From a virus, in the IMG/VR virus record IMGVR_UViG_3300025131_000141, positions 1-38,675 of that record: a stretch of 38,675 bases of DNA; one strand, written 5' to 3'. Below, in pieces: positions 1 through 7,573 of this stretch. A model generated the notes under the pieces. The model did no database searches, was not told where the DNA came from, and saw nothing but the letters and a program-made list of their open reading frames with translations. How positions within the stretch are numbered: position 1 is the stretch's first letter; each line of letters opens with the position of its first letter. A program made the translations under genes and the position numbers.

Positions 1-335
1 GTACCGGACCGATTTATGCGCAGATGAACGGTGGAAGTGCTACTCTCTTGCGCACTGACCGTCCGACTGATGCCATTCTGGCTGATGATGCCCTCCTGGG
101 TATCGGCCCGGTTGGTGACTTCAGTTTTGCGTTCCATCGGGATGTGCTGACTTTCGTTAGTCGTCCCCTCGCGAAGGATCCGGATGCCAATATGGCCGTC
201 TTGGACCATAACGGACTGGCTCTCCGTGTTGAGTTGAGTCGTGATTCCGTTGGACAAGGTAAGCGGGTAACCGTTGACCTTCTGTACGGGATTAAGGTCC
301 TGGACACCAATCTCGGATTCCTGCTCTACAGCTAA
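1..335 (+). CDS. Major capsid protein, C-terminal part (partial)
   Basis: The frame is open from the left edge of the window (frame starting at base 3) to TAA at 333-335, giving about 110 residues of a C-terminus. The segment FSFAFHRDVLTFVSRPL, the later VDLLYGIKVLD and the final small strand resemble the C-terminal part of P22-type coat proteins with the HK97 fold, where an 'FHRDA' element is followed by an 'LYG' strand. The position supports this: a strong hairpin follows, then connector and tail genes. The start lies outside the window. The assignment rests on pattern and gene order, so an unrelated head protein is possible. Confidence 0.6.
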   Translation, partial: TGPIYAQMNGGSATLLRTDRPTDAILADDALLGIGPVGDFSFAFHRDVLTFVSRPLAKDPDANMAVLDHNGLALRVELSRDSVGQGKRVTVDLLYGIKVLDTNLGFLLYS

Positions 336-341
336 AGGCCC

Positions 342-367
342 GGCGGGTGGGGTAACTCCCACCCGCC
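342..367 (+). terminator. Hairpin after the capsid gene
   Basis: GGCGGGTGGG (342-351) and CCCACCCGCC (358-367) form a perfect 10-bp GC-rich stem with a 6-nt loop, seven bases after the capsid stop. Only a weak TTACC follows instead of a T-run, so it may be a leaky terminator or an mRNA-stabilising 3' structure that lowers expression of the tail genes relative to the coat protein. Confidence 0.6.
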
Positions 368-377
368 TTACCTGATT

Positions 378-797
378 ATGGTTACATCACGAGCTAAACA
401 GACTAGGAAGGTGCTCTACAGGCTGAAACGCCTATTAGGTGAACCTATCACTGTGCGTAATCGGGTAATTCACGATGTCGCTCTCGACACTGGGTTAGTA
501 ACTGAGAATTTCGTAGGATATCACGTTCGTCGAGCAATCGTATTGGATGTAAGCATTGGGCTTAAGTTCAGTTTTGATCTGGCCTACATTGCATCTGGTA
601 AGAATTTTACCTACGGAGCTAATTACAGTGTTGGTGAGCGGAATTTGCTCATTGATGCCAAGGATGTGACAGGCGACTTGACCGTCACTTCTGAGGTCGT
701 AATCAATGATAAGGTGTATCAGGTGAAATCTACACCTAACTACGTTGAGTCACTACTTTACGCAGTGACGATCTCACTACTAGGGAGTGAGGAATGA
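378..797 (+). CDS. Putative head-tail connector protein
   Basis: This 139-residue protein has a basic N-terminus (RAKQTRKVLYRLKRLLGE) followed by alternating beta-rich segments and an ending that overlaps the next gene by ATGA. No family was recognised. Its place between coat protein and tail-terminator candidate is where adaptor or head-closure proteins lie in siphoviruses, which is the basis of the call. No clear ribosome binding site precedes the ATG at 378, and the upstream hairpin ends only 10 bases before it, so the start is somewhat uncertain. Confidence 0.45.
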   Translation: MVTSRAKQTRKVLYRLKRLLGEPITVRNRVIHDVALDTGLVTENFVGYHVRRAIVLDVSIGLKFSFDLAYIASGKNFTYGANYSVGERNLLIDAKDVTGDLTVTSEVVINDKVYQVKSTPNYVESLLYAVTISLLGSEE

Positions 798-1306
798 GCA
801 CCAAACGATACTGGGATAAATGGATAACTGCCTCAGTTTATAAGCACTTTAATGATAACATCACGACGGTGCCTATCTTCTTTACACACGTTTTCGCTGA
901 GACAGCCAGTGCCCTAGGACACAGTATCGTCAGCAAGAAACAGGATGAAGCGGAACTGCTGGAAGTGAGAATGGATGGTCCATGGTTGTACGTAGAAGGA
1001 AAGACGGACTGGACGGCGCGAGTGGAATTGAATATCCTGGTTCAGCGCAACCTACGTGGCAGTAACATCTATCGTTTCAACGAATTACTTGGTCTGGTGA
1101 CAGACAATATGACGAAAGTACCTGTATACAAATATGGTTCCGAGACAGCAGATGATGAAACATTCGTTGGCTGTTTAACCATATCTGGAACAGGGCGGAG
1201 AGGTAGCGGCATCGAAATCAATAAGTTTGGTCGTATTGACAAGACAATACCCTTGGTACAAGGGACTGTTGAAGCTCATTACGAGATCACGTTGGAGGAA
1301 ACCTAA
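794..1306 (+). CDS. Putative tail terminator / completion protein
   Basis: This 170-residue protein starts at ATG 794 inside the GAGGAATGAG junction (4-bp overlap with the previous gene). It is mixed alpha/beta, with WLYVEGKTDWTARVELNILVQ as a central strand pair. No signature motif was recognised. The order connector, this gene, tail tube matches the usual place of the tail terminator (lambda gpU-like) protein in siphoviruses. The function is inferred from position only. Confidence 0.4.
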   Translation: MSTKRYWDKWITASVYKHFNDNITTVPIFFTHVFAETASALGHSIVSKKQDEAELLEVRMDGPWLYVEGKTDWTARVELNILVQRNLRGSNIYRFNELLGLVTDNMTKVPVYKYGSETADDETFVGCLTISGTGRRGSGIEINKFGRIDKTIPLVQGTVEAHYEITLEET

Positions 1307-1740
1307 TGTCTACGCGCGTAGATTTGAGAGATGCAACCCTGACGATTGGTGGCGTAACCGCCAAGATTGCTGATGGTACTCTTACCATCGAGCAAGCTCG
1401 GAATATCGAGTATGTACTCGATAGACGGCAGTTGGATGATGTGCGACAAGGGGACGATGTGCCCTTGACCGTGGATATGTCCATTCGTTGGCTGTACTCG
1501 AACGGTAGTTTGCGTACGGCAATTGATGGTAATGGTGGTGAGACCTCCTCGGACTCATCGCCCTGCCGACCGTATGCCTGCGATCTAGTCTTGGCCCTTG
1601 ATCCTAGTTGTTCTAGCTTGGGTCAGAGTGTGGAGATCAGCGATTTCAGGTATGAAAACATCACTTTCGATGCGCCCAACGGAGTGATGCGAGTACGAGG
1701 TCGGGCGAATGTGACGACGCCAGTATTTGGTAGTGAGTAA
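1306..1740 (+). CDS. Putative major tail tube protein
   Basis: This 144-residue protein starts at ATG 1306 (TAATG overlap) with a good ribosome binding site, TTGGAGG. It is beta-rich, with 'DATLTIGGVTAKIADGTLTIE' type strands, 'VPLTVDMSIRWLY', and a C-terminal 'VEISDFRYENITFDAPNGVM' segment. This layout is common in tail tube proteins, whose C-terminal half carries the 'f.....s.d.p.g.i.v.G' pattern. It sits just before a strong double hairpin and the tail chaperone, which is the expected place of the abundant tube protein. A central SSDSSPCRPYAC stretch is unusually rich in Ser and Cys. Confidence 0.5.
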   Translation: MSTRVDLRDATLTIGGVTAKIADGTLTIEQARNIEYVLDRRQLDDVRQGDDVPLTVDMSIRWLYSNGSLRTAIDGNGGETSSDSSPCRPYACDLVLALDPSCSSLGQSVEISDFRYENITFDAPNGVMRVRGRANVTTPVFGSE

Positions 1741-1742
1741 TG

Positions 1743-1794
1743 ACCACCCTATTTTAGGGTGGTGTACATCCCCGCCCTCGTAATGAGGGCGGGG
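1743..1794 (+). terminator. Double hairpin after the tail tube gene
   Basis: Two perfect stem-loops lie back to back: ACCACCCT (1743-1750) with AGGGTGGT (1756-1763), loop 5 nt; and CCCCGCCCTC (1770-1779) with GAGGGCGGGG (1785-1794), loop 5 nt. There is no T-run, so this is a partial terminator or an mRNA 3'-protecting element between the tube gene and the lowly expressed chaperone gene. Confidence 0.6.
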
Positions 1795-1822
1795 CCTTAA
1801 CAGGAACCCAGCGGAAGGACGA

Positions 1823-2359
1823 ATGATGAAATTCAAGGGCAAGGCAGTAACTAAAGCAGATCCGGTGATTGTGGTGATCCCTAAGGGTGATGATCACATC
1901 GTATTCACGTGTAAGCCAGTCGAGGACTATAAGCCGTTCGACGCGCTCTGCCCTGAACCGGTTGAACAAGTGTTTAAGCGACCAAACGGGGAGATTGTGG
2001 AAGGGGCTGATCCGAATTACGAGAAGGCAAATGGGGATTGGTTCCTTCGTAAGTTCAACTATATGTTCTATCAGTCTATTCAAGGTGACGGGATTGAATT
2101 CGAGACAGTTGACGCTAACAAACCAGACACTTGGGAGAATGCAGAACAGGAACTGCGTGATAATGGCTTCTCCTCGCTTGAAGTGAGTAAGCTCATCACA
2201 GCTTGTCAGACTGCGAACGGTCTGAATAATGATGCAATACAGGCGGCAACAGACTCTTTTTTAGCTTCTCGGCGGGAGGGGTCAAAGCTGAGCCCGTCAT
2301 CCCAGACTACCGATCAACCCGCTACTGCATCTGGCGAGTCTGCGAAAGATGGGGAATGA
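1823..2359 (+). CDS. Tail assembly chaperone, short form (gpG-like)
   Basis: This 178-residue protein starts at ATG 1823 (another ATG at 1826) behind GGAAGG. It sits between tail tube and tape measure, the position of lambda gpG. The N-terminal half is mixed, with FLRKFNYMFYQSIQ; a helical segment, WENAEQELRDNGFSSLEVSKL, precedes a low-complexity Ser/Thr tail. The gene contains a canonical slippery heptamer at codons 146-147, beyond which the protein continues in the -1 frame in the long form. The chaperone role rests on gene order plus the frameshift arrangement. Confidence 0.65.
   Translation: MMKFKGKAVTKADPVIVVIPKGDDHIVFTCKPVEDYKPFDALCPEPVEQVFKRPNGEIVEGADPNYEKANGDWFLRKFNYMFYQSIQGDGIEFETVDANKPDTWENAEQELRDNGFSSLEVSKLITACQTANGLNNDAIQAATDSFLASRREGSKLSPSSQTTDQPATASGESAKDGE
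2257..2263 (+). promoter_or_regulatory. T TTT TTA slippery site for -1 ribosomal frameshift
   Basis: In the zero frame of the chaperone gene the codons are TCT TTT TTA, giving the heptamer T_TTT_TTA (X_XXY_YYZ), one of the classic -1 slippery sequences. The -1 frame is open from here, through the zero-frame stop at 2357-2359, to TGA at 2491-2493. A weak CGGG (2273-2276)/CCCG (2293-2296) pairing downstream could be part of a stimulatory structure. Confidence 0.75.
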
Positions 2360-2493
2360 GGCCTCCCGCGGTCAGTGAAGAATGGGCCAACATACCGGGT
2401 TTCGTTCAGGCTTCTTTAATAGCTTACGAGAATTTAAGGCAACTAGAAGATGCCAACGAGCGCAGCGCCCTTATTCAAGCTGGCCAACATTGA
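2263..2493 (+). CDS. Tail assembly chaperone, -1 frameshift extension (gpT-like part of long form)
   Basis: This is the -1 frame extension after the slippery site: 76 residues joined to the first 147 of the short form, giving a 223-residue long product (1823..2493 with a -1 shift at 2263). It contains SEEWANIPGFVQASLIAYENL and ends RSALIQAGQH, a small helical domain like the T part of gpG-gpT chaperones. The same frame also has an ATG at 2356 overlapping the zero-frame stop (ATGA), so coupled re-initiation giving a 45-residue protein is an alternative. It overlaps the start of the next gene by 44 bases. Confidence 0.65.
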   Translation, partial: SFSAGGVKAEPVIPDYRSTRYCIWRVCERWGMRPPAVSEEWANIPGFVQASLIAYENLRQLEDANERSALIQAGQH

Positions 2494-2971
2494 TAAATTT
2501 GCTACTGGGCCGGCAACTGCCCAGCAGCAATTAGCAATCAAACGATTCTGGCGTTTGGCTATACGGGAATTCGTCCGTGTAGCCATTCGCCACGTTAACT
2601 GGCAAACTGGGATGACTAGAGGCTCATTTATACCATTAGCAACAGCCGTACAGGCTAAGACTGCTATACAAGGTGTTTTGTCAGGCACATCCTTATCTGG
2701 CAAACGTTACTGGCACATTGGTTCTCCTTTTCACAAACAGCCCCAAACAAGAACCCTAGGTGAGCGGGCAGGACAGGATGCTTATAATATAGGTTGGGGT
2801 TCACCAACTAAATTGCATCTCACCTTTGAGTTTAGGATTAGTACAATCCAGCATCAGGTGCACGAGAGTCTGTGGCAGAGTTTGGATGCTGGGATAGAGG
2901 CAATGGAAGCCTTCATTGACATGAATAGTCCTGCGGGATTAGATGATACATTTGGGAGCTTTTGGGTGTAA
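2450..2971 (+). CDS. Tail protein of unknown function upstream of the tape measure
   Basis: This 173-residue protein starts at ATG 2450 inside the chaperone extension. It has a basic helical N-terminal half (QLAIKRFWRLAIREFVRVAIRHVNW), then WQTGMTRGSFIPLA, slightly like the 'tG.Lr.S' pattern of small virion proteins, and a C-terminal beta part, LHLTFEFRISTIQHQV. No family was recognised with certainty. Because it lies between chaperone and tape measure, a structural role in tail or neck is inferred. Confidence 0.45.
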   Translation: MPTSAAPLFKLANIDKFATGPATAQQQLAIKRFWRLAIREFVRVAIRHVNWQTGMTRGSFIPLATAVQAKTAIQGVLSGTSLSGKRYWHIGSPFHKQPQTRTLGERAGQDAYNIGWGSPTKLHLTFEFRISTIQHQVHESLWQSLDAGIEAMEAFIDMNSPAGLDDTFGSFWV

Positions 2972-2973
2972 AT

Positions 2974-5900
2974 ATGCCAAACGAAAAAGAACTTAAATGG
3001 ATCTTAGATTCCACACAGCCGCAGTTGTCGCTGGAGAATCTGGGGAAAGTATTTCGTACCTTCCAGGATAGTGGGGAAAAGGCCGCTGAAGCATTCATTA
3101 ACTTTTCCCGTAAGGGGAATGTTACTACTGCAACCCTAAAAAAGATTGATGAGCAGGGTAGGACTACTACTAAAACTCTCCAAGCAATGGGCGATGGTTG
3201 GGTACAGGTTGCTGCTAAAACTGATAGAGCAGTTGAAGCCTTTCAGCGATTTAATACTGCACAAGAGGCGGCAAGGCAAGTTGGTACCCTTGGCACTTTG
3301 GCTGGACAAAGCAGTGATTCAATTGCGGCGACAATAAGTGCTCGTGAGCTAGTTGATCAAGCGGGAATCAAATACAGAAAATATAGGGCTCAGGCTGATG
3401 CGAATATAGCTGGTGTCCAAGAATTACAAACGGCTGAAATTAACGCAACGAAAGCAGAATTAGAAGCTGAGCGAATATCAACCAGACAAAAGTTAGACAA
3501 TAGGCATAACTTACGGGAGCTGAATAGGTTAGGCCATAAAGAGGCTTTACAGCAGAATGAACAGCGAACACAAGCTAGTCAAATAGCAGCGCAACATGAG
3601 CGGGATAATACGAGGAATAATGCATCATTAGAACGTGCACAATTTGCAAAAACTCAACAAGAGATAAAGGCTGCTGATTTCCAGCGTTTTATAGCTCGTA
3701 AAAATGCTGCTGAAGTGGCCAGAGTAACTAAAAGCCGACAGGTAGCGGATGCTATAGCCGATCAGAAAAAAATTGAAGATCAATTGGATGAGAGTAAACG
3801 CCAAGCAGCAACAAATGCCAGGCAAGCTGCACTTAATCAAAATATCCAACTTCGAAAAAATCGAAATCTACGGGTGCAAGCTAATAGAGAGGCAGCAGAA
3901 GGGATTAAACGCGTTCGTATTGAGCAAATGCGGGCCAATTCAATGGCTACTAAGTTCAGTCAGACTTGGTCTAATATTGGTAGGATAGTCAAGGTCTCCC
4001 TTATCCATCGAGCTATCTTTGCCTTAACCAGAGGGATAGCTGAGGGAGTTAAGGGTGCGGTGGAGCTACAGAAGCGTATTGCTGAGATAAGAACTATATC
4101 CCAGGGCCAGCCTATAATGGTGCCTGGTTGGATTGAGGGACTAAGGGCAATATCTGATACTAGTGGTCAGGATATAGGTGCAGTTACGGAAGGTGCGTAT
4201 CAAGCTCTCAGTAACCAAATTACACAGGGTGTCGATACATTTGGATTTCTTCAAGAGGCAGCTAAATTCGCAAATGTGGCTGTTACTACAGTCGACCAAT
4301 CAGTCAACCTACTTACTGCATCATTGAATGCTTTTGGGCGGACTTCTGGTTCTGCAGGAAAAACAGCGGCACAGTTGTTTAAGACAATTGAGTTGGGTCG
4401 GTTACGTGCTGATGATATGGCCAATTCTTTTGGGCGGATCGCTGTCCTTGCCAACCAACTAGGTATTGCTAATACTGAACTACTTGCCTCGATTAGTACA
4501 CTTACTATCCAGGGTATGAAATACAACGAGGTAGCTACACAGTTACGCGGTTTGATGATTTCTCTTATTAAGCCCACCAAGGACATGCCTAAATTTTTGG
4601 CCAGTATGGGTGTTGAAACAGGTGAGGCAGCTATTGCAATTGATGGGCTTTGGGGTGTAATGTCTAAATTGCAGGATTTCACTAAAGGTAGTGCGAGCGA
4701 ATTAGCTAAATTAGTACCGCGTATCCGTGGTATCACGGGTGCCGCTGGATTGAGTGGACGAGGATTGCGACAGTATCTTGAGAACTGGAAAGAGATTTCA
4801 TCGGCCCAAGAGGACTATGGTAAGGCTGCTGAGATTATTTTGAATAATGTGGGTAAGCGTCTCGAAATTGGAGCAACTCAGCTCAAGAGTTTCTTTCGAG
4901 TAGATATTGCCAATGAGATGCTGATGACGCTAGATAAGCTACCTGGCGGTATTGACAAGGTAGTTGCTAGTTTGCAAGGACTGGTTCGTGTTACTGTGCG
5001 TGGATTAGTTCCAGGTATAGCGGCAGCTCTTATTGGTTTCAAAGGCTTGCAGGCTGCTTTTGTTGCGACTGGTCCAATTATATTATTGGGGCTGACGATT
5101 GATATGCTTTGGACCAAACTGCGTGAAGGCACGGAGATTATCAAAGCCCAGGCCAAATTCTGGCGTGAGTATTATGCCGCTCAATTAACTGCCACTAAAG
5201 AGTTTTCGGCCGCGATTTTGGAGGCTCATAAGGATAGAGTATCACAATTAACGTCCCAGGTAATCTCGGCTAGTGCTGAGCGAGTTAAGGCTCTCAGTGG
5301 ACGGATATCTGAGAGTATTGCGGCTGAGAAAAAGATAACTAATGCGGTAGTTCAGGAGTTTGACGTCCGTAAGAAGGCATTTGATCAGATGGAGGCTGCT
5401 CAACGGAATCTAATTAGTGGTAAACGACAATCATCAGATGCCTTTTTGGATGAAGCAAAGACTGCTCGTGGGGAGCGTATTGATATTCTTGTCGAAGGTC
5501 GTGGTGGCGGTCGTGGCTTTATGGGCCAACAACGGGGTTTCAAGCGGCAATTAACTTATCTTCAGAATGCTCAGAAACAGATAAAGGTAGGTTCTGATGC
5601 TTACTTTGACATACAACGACGTATCCGAGATATCCTGAAGCAGAGAGTGGATGCGGCAATTCAGTTTGCAAAGACAGATAAGAAGGGTAAGAGTAAGAGT
5701 GAGATTAGGGAGATTGAGAGAGCCGAGAGGTCGATCAACACCTTAATTAACCAAAGATTGCGCTTTCTGATTAGACTTGAGAAGCAATCTGTAGCAATGG
5801 CAAAGCAACGAGCAGCAGAGGCTAATGTTGAGGAAGCGCGTTTAATCCGATTTCAAGCTCTTCGGCAGGATTTCACTCTTGCCTTTAAGACAGTCAAGGG

Positions 5901-6846
5901 CGTGGATACTGAAAAGGCTGCTAAGGCTGGTGATGCAGGAACTCTTGCCCAGCAGACAGAGAACCTTAAACAGTTGATTAAAACACAGAAGGCACTTGGT
6001 CTAGATCCTAGTGTCACAGAGAATGCAGTACGCAGTCTCTTCAAAACAATGGAAAATCTATTTGTAAAAGAGGTTGAGTTAACAAAACAACAAACCGGTC
6101 TAAATCTAGAGAAGGATTTGAACGCAGCGGCGGAGGAAAGCGTTAGAAGAATGAATGAGGTCGCTACTACTGGAGCGCAACTGAGTTCTACTTTTGCGGG
6201 GATAACTGCTGATATATTGTTGGCTAAAAAGGAAGCATTTGGACGGGGGTTAGTGCTGCAGAAGGGGGCAAGGGCTGCCGATCGTCCACCTTATCGGCCT
6301 ATTGTGGAAGAGGGTGATCAGGTACTAACCGCCGCGTTACGTGCCTTCAGAGAAGCTCTCGAAACAGGTGGACCACTTGAAAAGAGTCGACAAGCACTCC
6401 TCGAAGCCTCGCAGAATATGTTAAAAATAGCAGATCCGACATTCCTTCAAAGGATGGAGGGGTTACGGGGTCAATTAGAGAGAATGAATCGTATATTGGA
6501 ACAGGACAAACCCTTCCAAATTCTTAAAGGTAAGAGCGCTGTTATCGATGCTGTTCAGACTCTAAGAGTAGCCCAGAAGGCAACTGAGAATATTGATGGA
6601 TTGCAAAGTGTATCTGCTCGCATGATAGACAATGCCCAGATACGCTCAAAGGCTATTGAGAAGCTAACGACGCAATTGGGTGAGATGGTGCTACAAGCAC
6701 AAGGTGGATCAGGTGGTGGGGATACTTACCAGATTGATAATATTACTATTCAGGGAAAAGGATCAGCGAAAAGTACCGCTGATGGGTTAGTTGATGAACT
6801 GCGGCAACGTAAATCAAGAGTGCGGCCGAGGACGGTAACACCATGA
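2974..6846 (+). CDS. Tail tape measure protein (TP901-type)
   Basis: This is the largest gene (1290 residues), which fits a tape measure that sets tail length. ATG 2974 is chosen rather than an in-frame TTG at 2962 that would overlap the previous gene. Residues of about 60-330 are Gln/Ala/Arg-rich coiled coil. From about 341 comes a TP901-like core, with ELQKRIAEIRTIS, GQDIGAVTEGAYQALS, FANVAVTTVDQSVNLL and TTLTIQ-like repeats ending in RGLMISLIKPTKDMPKFL. A hydrophobic stretch near 668-712 (GIAAALIGF, GPIILLGLTI) is a likely membrane segment. A second long coiled coil follows and the end is basic. It overlaps the next gene by ATGA. Confidence 0.9.
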   Translation: MPNEKELKWILDSTQPQLSLENLGKVFRTFQDSGEKAAEAFINFSRKGNVTTATLKKIDEQGRTTTKTLQAMGDGWVQVAAKTDRAVEAFQRFNTAQEAARQVGTLGTLAGQSSDSIAATISARELVDQAGIKYRKYRAQADANIAGVQELQTAEINATKAELEAERISTRQKLDNRHNLRELNRLGHKEALQQNEQRTQASQIAAQHERDNTRNNASLERAQFAKTQQEIKAADFQRFIARKNAAEVARVTKSRQVADAIADQKKIEDQLDESKRQAATNARQAALNQNIQLRKNRNLRVQANREAAEGIKRVRIEQMRANSMATKFSQTWSNIGRIVKVSLIHRAIFALTRGIAEGVKGAVELQKRIAEIRTISQGQPIMVPGWIEGLRAISDTSGQDIGAVTEGAYQALSNQITQGVDTFGFLQEAAKFANVAVTTVDQSVNLLTASLNAFGRTSGSAGKTAAQLFKTIELGRLRADDMANSFGRIAVLANQLGIANTELLASISTLTIQGMKYNEVATQLRGLMISLIKPTKDMPKFLASMGVETGEAAIAIDGLWGVMSKLQDFTKGSASELAKLVPRIRGITGAAGLSGRGLRQYLENWKEISSAQEDYGKAAEIILNNVGKRLEIGATQLKSFFRVDIANEMLMTLDKLPGGIDKVVASLQGLVRVTVRGLVPGIAAALIGFKGLQAAFVATGPIILLGLTIDMLWTKLREGTEIIKAQAKFWREYYAAQLTATKEFSAAILEAHKDRVSQLTSQVISASAERVKALSGRISESIAAEKKITNAVVQEFDVRKKAFDQMEAAQRNLISGKRQSSDAFLDEAKTARGERIDILVEGRGGGRGFMGQQRGFKRQLTYLQNAQKQIKVGSDAYFDIQRRIRDILKQRVDAAIQFAKTDKKGKSKSEIREIERAERSINTLINQRLRFLIRLEKQSVAMAKQRAAEANVEEARLIRFQALRQDFTLAFKTVKGVDTEKAAKAGDAGTLAQQTENLKQLIKTQKALGLDPSVTENAVRSLFKTMENLFVKEVELTKQQTGLNLEKDLNAAAEESVRRMNEVATTGAQLSSTFAGITADILLAKKEAFGRGLVLQKGARAADRPPYRPIVEEGDQVLTAALRAFREALETGGPLEKSRQALLEASQNMLKIADPTFLQRMEGLRGQLERMNRILEQDKPFQILKGKSAVIDAVQTLRVAQKATENIDGLQSVSARMIDNAQIRSKAIEKLTTQLGEMVLQAQGGSGGGDTYQIDNITIQGKGSAKSTADGLVDELRQRKSRVRPRTVTP

Positions 6847-7214
6847 GCTTCCTAATAGCACAAGGCGCGAATGAGATGCTTCTTAGTGAACCCCAACTCA
6901 TGAACAGGGATATGTTCACTAAGAAGCAGCGTACGATGTTTAATCGTAGTGGACAGAGTTTCGTCGGTGAGCGTGAGTGGGGCTCTAAGATCAAGTATAG
7001 TCTCTCTTTCAATCAGAAGCTACGGGATAGTGTGCTGACGATGGATGGGCTAGTTACGTTCTTCAATACAGTGCTCGGTCAGACACTAACGATCACGTCA
7101 GCAGCCCTTACTTATCTAACGAGTGGTTATATACTGGTGCCACCGACAGTTAGAGACGCTGGTGTGTCTGAGGGGTGTAACTGGGCCACTTTTGACCTGG
7201 AGATCTGGCAATAA
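6843..7214 (+). CDS. Putative distal tail / tail-tip protein
   Basis: This 123-residue protein starts at ATG 6843, overlapping the tape measure stop. It contains KQRTMFNRSGQSFVGEREWGSK and ends CNWATFDLEIWQ, mixed with beta strands. The next gene has a similar size and a similar ending pattern, suggesting related tail-tip subunits. No family was recognised. Position after the tape measure suggests the distal tail (Dit, lambda gpM/gpL) area. Confidence 0.45.
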   Translation: MSFLIAQGANEMLLSEPQLMNRDMFTKKQRTMFNRSGQSFVGEREWGSKIKYSLSFNQKLRDSVLTMDGLVTFFNTVLGQTLTITSAALTYLTSGYILVPPTVRDAGVSEGCNWATFDLEIWQ

Positions 7215-7573
7215 TGGTCACCTTCACAGGGTATAAAAGTGGGGATACGGTCTCAGTTGACCTACCCAATCCACAGGATGATAGCCGTAATGAGGACAGT
7301 GTTGCGGTATTTCAGAAAGCCGAGGATGACACGCAATTCTCATATATCAGAACAGGTGGGTATGTTATTTTTAATCTGAGATTTAACAATTTAACTGAAA
7401 CGGAATGGGATGATCTGTGGGATGTGTGGCGTGCCGCCGCCGCGCAGGATCAAGTGAATTATACTGATCAATTTAGCACAGTTTATAGCGGCCACTTTCT
7501 CAATGATGAGATCGAGCGCGAATACATTGATAACTGCAATTCATTCGTGAGCATACAGTTTAAGGGTGTATAA
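7214..7573 (+). CDS. Putative tail-tip protein
   Basis: This 119-residue protein starts at ATG 7214 (TAATG overlap) and shares its stop with the next start in the same way. A central TGGYVIFNLRFNNLTETEWDDL reads like a beta sandwich followed by a short helix. The tight coupling on both sides puts it in the tail-tip operon between tape measure and the large hub protein. The function is inferred from position. Confidence 0.45.
   Translation: MVTFTGYKSGDTVSVDLPNPQDDSRNEDSVAVFQKAEDDTQFSYIRTGGYVIFNLRFNNLTETEWDDLWDVWRAAAAQDQVNYTDQFSTVYSGHFLNDEIEREYIDNCNSFVSIQFKGV

Noticed and set aside
14-310. Antisense reading frame of 98 codons
   Set aside because: It is the shadow of the capsid C-terminus, with an Arg/Ser-rich composition and no SD.
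2962-2973. Longer start (TTG 2962) for the tape measure protein
   Set aside because: It overlaps the end of the previous gene, and ATG 2974 directly after it is the simpler choice.
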